Shown here piece after piece: positions 22,633 to 33,441 of a DNA stretch of 45,288 nt. The stretch is from Zygnema circumcarinatum. Lineage: Eukaryota; Streptophyta; Zygnematophyceae; Zygnematales; Zygnemataceae. The position numbers and the translations under genes were made by a program. The notes below the pieces were generated by a model, which was given only the letters and a program-made list of their open reading frames with translations, did not search any database and was not told the origin of the DNA. Positions within the stretch are counted from its first letter, which is position 1, and every line of letters starts with the position of its first letter. Location: positions 213,776-259,063 of the forward strand of contig CM074810.1 in the NCBI GenBank assembly GCA_037447605.1. Reading direction: 5' to 3'.

Positions 22633-23479
22633 CTTCCGAAGCCCGAAATGTCACATCCACGACCCCTTCCAAAAGGCCGGACCGTCAGAAACCTGTCCAA
22701 GAAACCACCAAATAACCAAAATTTTCTGCAAAAACCAGGTTACCTGCTTCCAAAACCCTGCAGCTCACTGCATCTTCTAAAGTCTCAAGAGCTTGCTGCT
22801 AGCGAAAAATGGCGAGCCCTTTCCATGTTTCAAAGCTCCGTTCAACAGCTATGACATGGAACTCGGCTCCAACCTTTTGGACGAGAAGTCAAAACCAGTT
22901 TGAAACTTCACGAAAAAGTTTGAAACCGGACGCCGGAAAACGGCCAAACCAAGGAACCAGCCAATGGGGCGCATTTATGATGACGCCAGTGCGCGGCAAT
23001 CAGACGTCACTCGGCGGAGGCGCCATGCTCGACTGGCTGGCTCCTTCCGGAAGACGCCAAATCTCGCCACGTGGCCGCAGATGACAGGCTCTGAATTCGC
23101 CGTCAGTTTGCGCGCACTCATCCTTGTCACGGTCATTCACGACAAAACCACCGTACTGCACTGTAATTGTATTTGTCCGTACAGTACATGCATATTCGTC
23201 GTTTTACCGGTACGGACAAGATTTTTATTATTTTGCGAGAAGATTCCAAAATCGCTCGTACAAAAGCGTACGAAAATCTGTCCTGATCCGTTGCGTGCCG
23301 GAAAGGGACGGCGTCGGCGACTTTCCAAGGGGAGGCGAATGGACTGTACGGTTAGTTTCCGTACAGATTGTACACTATTTCCCTGTGGAATCCGTAAGTT
23401 CTATTTAAATCTGACTACCACGGAACTACGGCTGCATGGACCGTCAACACGCGCGACCTGGTGAAAACGACAATACTGA

Positions 23480-23615
23480 ATATATCGTACCGTATCGTTA
23501 CCTAACGTATCATAGCGTCTGGTGTACTATATGTCTATATCACATCGTATCGCACCGTTTCGTATCGTGTCGCATCACATTGTATCGTACAATAGCGTAT
23601 CGTATCGGTGGTATG
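23480..23615. repeat. Degenerate CGTATCG repeats
   Basis: CGTATCGT, CGCATCAC, CGTACCGTATCG and similar 8-10-bp words recur about every 10 bp over 130 bp, upstream of the + strand gene at 23705. Similar words (CGATATATCG, GTCGTATCGG) occur in MMS19 intron 9. Confidence 0.7.
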
Positions 23616-23704
23616 CAGTTCACATTTGCGGCACTGACCTGTATCGGTTCCGCCCCCCTGCTTGAAGCGGGGGCCACGTGTCGGCGGGAGCGGGAAAGGC
23701 GGGG

Positions 23705-24925
<1,221 letters not shown>

Positions 24926-25360
24926 AGGACTTCTTTTTGAAGTGAGAGTATGTGCATTGATCTGAGTCTAAATCCAATTCATAAAAAAATGTTTTGTTTG
25001 CCAAGTGTGTTTGTGTTTTCCCATGCTCATGGCAACAGAAACAACAATAACCCTACATAATGAAAGCTCATAAAATTGTTCAACACTGCACAAAGGCGCA
25101 AAGAGAAAAAGAGAGACAATGGGGGGGGGGAAAGAGACGGAGCGAGAGAGAGAGAGATTCTCAAAAAATTGCCATGTCTTCTTCCCTTCGTCATTGTTAT
25201 TTCCAACTCAAACCTCATCTCAACTGCCAAAACCGCTCTAACACGGAGGCCATGCTCGTCTCCATGATGCATGGATGCATGCATGGCCCCATCCATGCTC
25301 ACTCATACTCCCCCCCCCATCCCCTCCCTCTCTCCCTCCCTCCCTCCCTCTCTCCCTCCC
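24926..25360. other. Convergent 3' flanks
   Basis: 435 bp between the stop of the 196-aa gene (+) and the stop of prohibitin (-). It holds a short GA tract near 25120-25160 and a CCCTC tract at 25311-25362 touching the prohibitin stop codon. No gene seen. Confidence 0.7.
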
Positions 25361-28300
25361 TCAGGTGCCCCCGCCCATGCCCGGGTTGAGGCCGAGCAGC
25401 ATGTTGTTCCCCGAGGGTAGGTACACAATGTTCCTGCTTTTGGCGAGCGTCCCCGCGATCTCCCTTGCGGCCTCTATGCGGCGGAGGTCCACCAGGGCTG
25501 TGCCCACAGTCGCGGTCACCTCGGAAATCTTGGGAGGGAGAGAGTTAAGGAGACAGCAGGGAAGGGGGGGAGGGGGGGGGAGGGGAGGGGATGGGGTTTT
25601 AGGGTTTAGGGTTTAGGGTTTAGGGTCATAACATTTTGGGGTTCTTTAGAGTTTGAAAGGGTTTGATCCAAGAAGCAGAAGAAGCATTAGGAGGTAAGGA
25701 AAGGGGAGGAGGAGGGGTGGGAGGGGAGGGGAGGGGATGGGGTTTTAGGGTTTAGGGTTTTCATGACATTTTGGGGTTCTTTAGAGTTTGAAAGGTTTTG
25801 ATCCAAGAAGCAGAAGATGCATTAGGAGGTAAGCAGAGGGGAGGAGGAGGGGGATACAAGGCGCGCTGCTTCACTCTCTCCTTCCGCCCGTACAATGGCC
25901 GCCCTCCTCTCCTGCTCCGCCTTCATCACCACGAATTTGGATCGCTCCGCCTCCTGTTGGGCTGCGCTTCTCAAACACAAAAAAAAACGCTTAAAAAAAG
26001 AAAGAAAACGAAATCTGATCACAAAAACTGACCTTGTTAACCTTTCTAATTTTAAGGTTTCTCGCATTTTCACAAAGAAAGACTTGTGATCTTGAAGTGG
26101 GACTGAGCGTGAGATTCAAAGTGGACCCTTGTTCATCTAGCGATTCGAGGGTGGATCTGTACATCTTGGTGCTCAAGGTGGACCCTGGATCATCAGGTCA
26201 GGTCAACTTTTGGAAGTTGAAACTTACCAACTTGCTTCTGCTCAACTGCTCGTGAAAACTCCGCTCCATATGACAGATGAGTCTGCCCCCCATAACACAC
26301 CCAACATTCAACAAAAACTAGGAAGGAAGAACTCTGCCTCTCTCTCTTCCCATATCCTCTCTCTAATCTGAACCAAAAACCAAAATCTAAATCTGAATCT
26401 GAATCTGAATCTGAATCTGAACCAAAAAACAGACGAATATAGTGGGGAGGGCCATTATCTATGGTCCCTATTCATTCATTTATTCATTCAGCCTTCATGG
26501 CTCAAACATTGTTCTTAAGTTGGGGAACATGAGAGGCATGAGAGGCTCACCAATGCCACGTCATCAAGCACGAGGTTGAAGTCCTTCGCTCTGCTTGTGA
26601 GCGCTTCCTTCACGAGCTTTGAGACCTGCCCCGAGCCATCCGTGCGAGGAGGGATGGGATGGGTCAGCCTCGGGCCAATCACAGCGTGCCACGTCAAAAT
26701 ATTTGCACACGTGGCAAACCGTGATTGGTTACGACTTCTCGATGAGAGTCCCACCCATAGTGATGATGACGATGACGATGATGATGATGATGATGAAGAA
26801 TAATGAATATGTCATAACAACACACAGGACAAACCCTTAAAACCCTAAAAACCCTAAAGCCCTAAAACCCTAAAAACCCTGAAACCCCTAAAAGCCCTAA
26901 AAACCCAACAACCCCTAAAAGCCCTAAAATTCATTATTAAAAAAATTCAAAGAAGGAGATTGTTTTGTTTTGCACTCACGAATGGCCTGTCAGTGAGCAG
27001 TTGATCGGCATTGAACTGCGCCTGCAAGCCCTCCCATAAATCAATTGAAAACGTTAACAAAATCAATGGAACCCCGCCACTAAACAAGTTCAAAGGGAAA
27101 AACCTGCAAGAAAAAAAGTACGACTATGCTTCTCCAGAAAGAAAAATCGATAATATTTCAGCTACATGAATCATTCCAGACAAAGGAGAGGAAAAGAATA
27201 AGCACCGCCAGTGCGAGAGCTTTTTTTTCCCAAAAACCGCTCCCCCTCCCAGGTGGTAATGGAAGGGGAGGGAGGGAGGGAGGGAGGGAAGAGGATGGGA
27301 TGAGAGAGGGAGAGGGTGAGAGTGGGGAGAGCGGGACAAGACGAGGTAGAGGAACGAGGGGGAGAGGCTGAGGACGGGAAGAGAGGGAGAAGAGAGAGGG
27401 AGAAGAGAGAGGGAGGGGCGAGAGGGGAGAGGATAAGAGAGGCGAGGGGGTGGGAGAGGGGAGGGAGGGAGAACAAGTGCTCGTTAGTGAAGAATAAACA
27501 TTCCAAAAAGCACATACCACGACTGCCTTTAGCACTTCATTTCCGATAGAAGGTAAAACCCGTTCATCATAATCCAAACCGAGAGTTTGGAAAATGTTCG
27601 GAAGTTTTTCAACGTCCGGCCGAGAAAGCACTCGCAGAGTCAAATTCACCATCTGCAGATCTGTCTCCCAAAAAGCAAAAAGTGAAAATAAATTGAATTA
27701 GGCTTAGGGAGTTAACGGGGGAATGAGGCATGTACATACCTACATTTTCAGTCTTACCTTAGGCAACATCATCATGATTTAGATTGGCTGAGGGGGGGCT
27801 CAAAATGGGGTATGAAATGGGATATAAATGCTGTCTAAATTGGACCTAAATGAGGTGCAAAGGAATCAATGGGGTCGGGGTCTACGACTATATTCCAATT
27901 TACCCTTTGACTGCGCCGAAAGTTAAATCCTAAGCTCTAAAATGCAGTATAAACGCAGTCTCAATGGTGCCTAAATGGGCCCCAAATGGGTACGAACGGA
28001 GTGTAAATCCCGATTCACCCTTTCAGCCGGTGACGAAATTCCAAGTGCTAAGTGCTGCAGCAGTCTAAACTCGACCCTTCTGTGGGCCCCACCCAGCCCT
28101 ATGTGGGCCCCACCCACCCTTATGTGGGCCCCACCCAGCCCTATGTGGGCCCCACCCACCGACCCACGTACCCTTGGTGCCGGTGACGGAGGTGATGGAG
28201 CGCGGGCGCGTGCGCACGTCCATGACGTACGGCTTCTGCAGCCACGGGACGAGCAGGTGCGTGCCCTCGCCCACCGTCTGCTCGAGCACGCCCCGGAACC

Positions 28301-29303
28301 GGTCGAACACCACCGCGCGCTCGCCGCCGTCCACTGCGCACGCAGACAGAGGGGAGGGAGGGAGGGGGAGGGAGGGAGGAGAGAGAGGGAGGGAGGAGAG
28401 AGAGGGGTGAGAGGGAGGGGAGGATGGGGGAGGGAGGGAGGGAGGAGAGAGAGGGGTGAGAGAGAGGGGGGATGGGGGAGGGAGGGAGGGAGGAGAGAAA
28501 GGGGTGAGAGAGAGGGGTGAGAGAGAGGGGAGGGAGGGAGGGAGGGAAGGCCGGGGGGGGAGTGGGGGAAGGGGAGGGACGAGACGGATGAGAGCGAGGG
28601 GAGGCTGAGGTAGGGAGGGAGGGAGGGGGGAGGGGAGGGAGGAGAGGGGTGAGAGTGACGGGAGGCGGAGGGAGGGGGAGGGGGGAGGAGGAGGGTCCCG
28701 GGAGGGAAGGGGGAGATAGGGGAAAGCAGTGGGAGGGGTAAGGCAGGGAAGCGGAGAGGAGGGAGGTGAGACGGGGAGAGGGGCAGAGGATGAGGGGGGC
28801 TTATGCGAAGCGATCGGGGGTGAGGGAGGTAGGGACGGGGGAGGGAGGGGTGAGAGAAGGAGAGGACGAGAGAGGGGAGGGCGAAGGACAGGCCGAAGTA
28901 GAGGAGAGAGGGGGAGAGTCTGAGAAGTTTATGCTCATGTGAAAGGGAAAACAAAACTTCTCATAAACAAATAAATAAATAATTTCTAGCGACTTATTAT
29001 CTAAGGTTTAGCACTTTACAGGGTTTTCAATTTTCTGGGGTTTAGAAAACAGCGTTCAGGTCTCAAGATTCGGAAGTTGGGCGCCACAATTCGGACATTT
29101 GGAATTAGGATTTTCAATAAGAGAACGGAAGAGAAGGACAGGGAGAGGGAGAGAGAGCGAGGGAGAGGGAGGGAGCGGGAGCGAGGGGGAAAAGGGACAG
29201 AGTGTATGCCTGTATAGAGAGAGGCGTTGAGGAGGCTCCCGCCAAGCCCCAACGTGATCGCTGCACGTGCGACGTTCGTCAGCACATTCCCTGTTTGGTT
29301 CAT
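25361..29303 (-). CDS. PHB: Type-I prohibitin (plant PHB3/PHB1-like)
   Basis: Eight minus-strand exons give 280 aa: 29210-29303, 28172-28333, 27518-27660, 26980-27021, 26551-26625, 26228-26282, 25858-25961 and 25361-25528. Prohibitins are SPFH/band-7 proteins that alternate as type I and II subunits in ring complexes of the inner mitochondrial membrane, where they act as chaperones and protease regulators. A hydrophobic N-terminal stretch ([17 protein letters not shown]) is the membrane anchor. [70 protein letters not shown] and [18 protein letters not shown] are family hallmarks; THLSYG and the LPSG C-terminus mark type I. The first intron uses a GC donor (ACAG/GCATAC), the only choice that rebuilds the conserved LYTVDGG. 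Introns 1, 2, 3 and 7 contain repeats. Confidence 0.95.
25560..25850. repeat. 136-bp tandem duplication in prohibitin intron 7
   Basis: The block from GGGGATGGGGTTTTAGGGTT through TTTGGGGTTCTTTAGAG to GCATTAGGAGGTAAG occurs twice, about 136 bp apart (landmark at about 25632 and 25768), with small differences. Each copy carries TTTAGGG telomere-like words and a GGGGAGGAGG tract. Copy 2 abuts the exon-7 donor at 25857. Confidence 0.9.
26380..26420. repeat. (TCTGAA)n hexamer repeat
   Basis: AATCTGAATCTG-type repeat of about six units within prohibitin intron 5 (26283-26550). Confidence 0.9.
26758..26935. repeat. (GAT)n followed by AAACCCTAAA-type repeats in prohibitin intron 4
   Basis: A GATGACGATGATGAT run covers about 26760-26800. 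About 100 bp of degenerate AAAACCCTAAAA and AAGCCCTAAAA words follow at 26832-26935. Confidence 0.9.
27255..27475. repeat. GGGA/GA-rich tract in prohibitin intron 3
   Basis: Purine-rich on the + strand, hence CT-rich on the prohibitin sense strand. It begins about 45 nt from the intron 3 donor (27517). Confidence 0.9.
28082..28165. repeat. Four 21-bp repeats of GTGGGCCCCACCCA next to prohibitin exon 2
   Basis: Units start at 28082, 28103, 28124 and 28145 and differ only in CCCAG versus CCCAC and the last few bases. The last ends within about 7 bp of the exon-2 donor (28171). The core GTGGGCCCCAC is nearly palindromic and also appears at 30291 and 30665. Confidence 0.9.
28350..28925. repeat. 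GGGA/GAGAGAGGGG tract in prohibitin intron 1
   Basis: About 575 bp of purine-rich repeat (pyrimidine-rich on the sense strand) fills much of intron 1 (28334-29209). A sub-period near 50-60 bp, with GGGTGAGAGAGAGGGG, shows at 28385-28535. Confidence 0.9.
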
Positions 29304-29334
29304 TGCGCCACGTGGCAGCGTCTGCTCGCCTCTC

Positions 29335-29401
<67 letters not shown>

Positions 29402-30270
29402 GAGGGGGGGGAGAAGGGTCAGCGAAGAGCAGTGTGCCACGCCGACAGTCCGCGAGGAGGCGGAGACGGAAGGGCCCCTTCAGCCGCCTTCCCTCGAGTT
29501 CCGCGTTTCCGGTTTTCTAGATTCTCGGTTTTTGCCCGTTTCCGGTTTCTGATTTTCGATTTCTGGTTTTCGGTTTCTGGATTTTGGTTTCTGGTTTTCA
29601 GTTTCTGATTTTTGATTTTTTCGGTTTTCAAGAAGGGGTTTAAAGGGGGCTTTCGACGTGGCCGAGGAGCATACGGTAAACGACAAACTGAAACGAAAAT
29701 TGCTCCGTCAGCGGAATTGAACTGTAACGGATTTACCAACTGAGTACATAGAAACGAGGTCGACGCGCATTGGCCTCTAGGATCGGCCATCCAACGGCCA
29801 GGAGGCGCACCTCGCACATGCGGAGGAACCGAATATTTCAAAACCGACGCAGGCGGAAATTGTAAAAAAATGTTAAACGGAACGGCGCACATGGAACTCC
29901 AAAAAACGGCTGCTGACATCGTCTCTCGGACTCCGTTTCATCGAATTTGCGACTAAGTTCTTTGCCATACATGAAACCCTAAATCTTAAACCCTACACCT
30001 TAAACCCTAAACCCTAATCTAGGATTCCCTAGTTTTTGTCAAAAACCTTGGTGAAAAAATGGCGAACGCCGGCTTTCAAACGAACGAGGACGACAACCGC
30101 ATCCTGCAAACAGACGGCAAAAACGTTGTCTCAATTCAAGAAAAACAAACAAACAATTCGCCTCAAAGCTCACCCAAAACCCTCACACCCTCAAAACCCT
30201 CAACTCGGTGTTGTGAAAGTTTGCAACTTGAAGGTTAGGGTTTGCGTTGCAGCTTTCTGGTTTGATGACG
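29304..30270. other. Intergenic region upstream of prohibitin and downstream of MMS19
   Basis: GCCACGTGGC at 29307-29316 sits four bases from the prohibitin ATG. A GTGTGTGTG/(GA)n microsatellite runs from 29335 to 29415. GATTTTCGGTTTCTGG-type degenerate repeats fill 29510-29625. Telo-box words (AAACCCTAAA) occur at 29973-30018 and near 30180. The prohibitin promoter must lie here. No gene seen. Confidence 0.65.
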
Positions 30271-33200
30271 TCAGCTTTTAGGGTTTGGTTGTGGGCCCCA
30301 CCACGCACGCCGACACTGCGCCGCCTCCCTCCTCACTATGCGCTTTGGGTCGTCCAATGCCGCGGTGACAGCTGGCACTACCTGCAGCAGTTGAGCATGG
30401 AACCGTTCCAGGCAACGGTATAACAGCAAACTGTGTTAGGTTTAAAAAAAAAAAAACCCCGGGTGACAAACAGAGTCGCAATCAGATATTTTTTTTCTCT
30501 CCCTCCCCCTTCCCTACCTCCCCAGTTTTTTTTTTTTTTAGAAAGGGGCCCAAAAATGGGGTAGAATTCCCTCCTCACCTGTCCGCGGTGAGGGTACACG
30601 AGCGCGTGAGGGAGAACCACGAGGAGGGCGAGAAGCTGCAGAGAAGCTTCCCGCACACTCTGAAGTGGGCCCCACCCACAGCCACAAGAGAAAACGAAAT
30701 CGTTATGAATGAAGGAGAGGAGAGGGAAAGAGAGGGAGAGAAGGGGACGCGGAGGGAGGGAGGGAGACGAGAGGGAGAGAGAGGGAGAGAAGGGGACGTG
30801 AAGGGAGGGAGGGAGAAGAGAGGGAGAGAGTAGCGGACGTGTGGAGAGAGGACGAGGGAGAGAGAGAAGGAGAGGAGGAAAGAGCGAGAGGAGGAGCGAG
30901 AGGGAGGGAGGGAGACAGACAGGGAGGGAGAGAGGGAGTGCCCACCATGGCCTCCTGATAGCTGACAAGTGGCACCAGCCGATTGATGACAGCTGGCACG
31001 TGCTCGGCCACCAGCGCTTGCCCTGTTTCCATGCAGGCAGGGGGTCAGTTTCAAGCTCGAAACTGAACAGCTGGAAATGGTACATAGAGACACGTCCTAG
31101 AAACTATAATCTCCCACACTTTGAAAACATTAAAACTTATATATATAAATATATATACAGATATATATTTCTGCAGAGCCCCCCCCCCCCCCCCTTCCCT
31201 AAAGTAAAGGGGGGAGAAAGGGCAAGGGAATTTGAATTCCGTACCGTTGAGCTCATCCATGAGGAAAGCAGAAAGTGCCAAAAGAACAGCCTGCAGCAAC
31301 ACGTGGCTGCTCCTCCTCCTGCCACGTGGCAGCGTCTCAAGGGCACCGAGCAGCAGAGGAAACACCTGACCAGGAGAGAACAACAGAAAGCTTTGTTCGA
31401 CAGAGATCACATGCATAGAACACAATAATGCAGTTTTTTTTTATGTACAGTAAATCTGGTAAATCGCTAAAACCCAATTTTGTCGTTGAGAATATTTGAG
31501 AAAGAACATCCGATCACTTAGACCAAGTCAAACCCGTTGATCCTGTTGACTTGATGACGTCATGCCTGATGGTGGCATCTGCACGCATACATACCCATAC
31601 ATACCTTCCTGCCCTCTCCCAGCATGACAGCTGGCATCATCGCCTGCGCCACGTAGGCAAATCCACGATAGCACGCGACCCTGTCACAGGTTGCCACGTG
31701 GCAATGTAAATCCGCCATCCGCTATTAACCCTTTCTTCATTCTAAAAATTCTCAAAGTTGTGAACTCATCCTTTTGCTTCTTCGTTTCTCAGGTTAACTT
31801 TCCGTTCCAATTCAAGATTCAACCCTAACCCTAACCCTAACCCTAACAGTAACCCTAACCCTAACCCTAACCCTAACCCTAACCCTAACACTAACCCTAA
31901 CCCTAACCCTAACCCTAACTCTAACCCTAACCCTAACCCTAACTCTAACCCTAACCCTAACCCTAACCCTAACCCTTACCCTAACCCTTCCTTAGGACTC
32001 TTTTAAACAAAATAAAATTAGGGTTTAGGGTTTATTTAGGAGGTCTCACCTCCCCTCGGCGGAGGTATCCGGGGCCCCAATTGCTTCAATAAACGCATTT
32101 AAAAAATGGGTGAAAATTCGCTGCCTGTAAATCACCTTTTCCCGTGCATGACTTTCCCTATTTAGCCCCCCCTTAGTTTTTTCGACCATCACTCCCACCC
32201 CCTCCGCAGCTGCCTCTACCATCTCCTCCCTCCTATCCTCCGGCTGCCACGTGGCACCTCCTGACTGGTCGGCGCCCTCAACCTCAGGTGAATCCAACAT
32301 GGGTTTGTCTTTTCCTCCCCCACGAAGAACTGTAACTAACACGTGCATAGAACGGGATGCGTGGGGGTGTCCGTACATGGCCATAGCCTTCCCGACAAGT
32401 GCGAGAGTGGTAACGGAACGGAGCCTTGATCTATGCTGTTCTTCCGTTAGAACGGTGGGCCGTTCGGAAGGCGAGAGTAGGGCGAGGAGTGAGTCAAAAG
32501 TGGGCTCTAAGAAGGAAGCCAAAGTTGACTCAGGCCACTTATTGAGCAGAGAGGCGAGTCCTAATGCTGATAAAGAGGAAATTTTTTCACTCACTGAAGG
32601 AGAAATAGCGAGATTTAATAAGTGAGAAGCGAGTAAAGATCGGTCAGGGACAAATGTTTCGGGCCATAATCCGACCATTGCGGCGGAAATGAAGGTGGTC
32701 AGAGGCGCCACGTGGCTGATTCTGGTGGCGCCATCTGGCGTCCAATCGTCGGTCTGATTGGCTGCCGAGTTGCCACCTGTCAGTCGCAGATAGGAGGGAA
32801 CCACGAGCTGCAGAAGGGCCTCCTGCTGAGCTGGCAGGCAGATCTGGACGGCGGCTTGTACGGCGCCACCTGTCGCTTCTAGAACCTGAAGCAGGTTGAC
32901 AAGATTGTGAAGGAGGGAGTGAGAGAGAGAGAACGAGAGAGAGAGAGAGGGAGGAGCGAGAGAGAGAAAAGGGGAGAGAGAGAGGAGGGAGAGGGAGAGA
33001 GAGGGCGAGAGAGAGAGGAGCGAGAGAGAGAGGGGGAGAGAGAGTGGAGGGAGTGATGGAGGGGGAGAGAGAGAGGAGGGAGTGAGAGAGGGGGAGAGAG
33101 AGAGGAGGGAGTGAGAGAGAACGAGAGAGAGAGGAGGGAGTGAGAGAGAGAGAACGAGAGAGAGGAGGGAGTGAGAGAGAGAGAACGAGAGAGGAGCGAG

Positions 33201-33387
33201 TCAGAGAAGGGGAGAGAGAGAGGGGGGAGAGTGAAAGAGAGGGGGAGAGAGAGGTAGAGAGGGAGACTTACATCGTCAGGCACAGGTGGCGAGGTTGGCG
33301 AAAGGGCAAGTTCCATGGCTTCCCACAGTTTCCGTAAAAAGTCCGTCACGGCTGACAGTTCTATGCCCTCCATGTTGAAGCTGTTCG

Positions 33388-33441
<54 letters not shown>

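Noticed and set aside
29700-29760. tRNA-like words on the minus strand (ACTCAGTTGGTAAATCC and GTTCAATTCC, similar to the A and B boxes)
   Set aside because: The two boxes are only about 10 nt apart, there is no anticodon arm and no acceptor stem pairing is visible. At most a tRNA or SINE relic, more likely chance.
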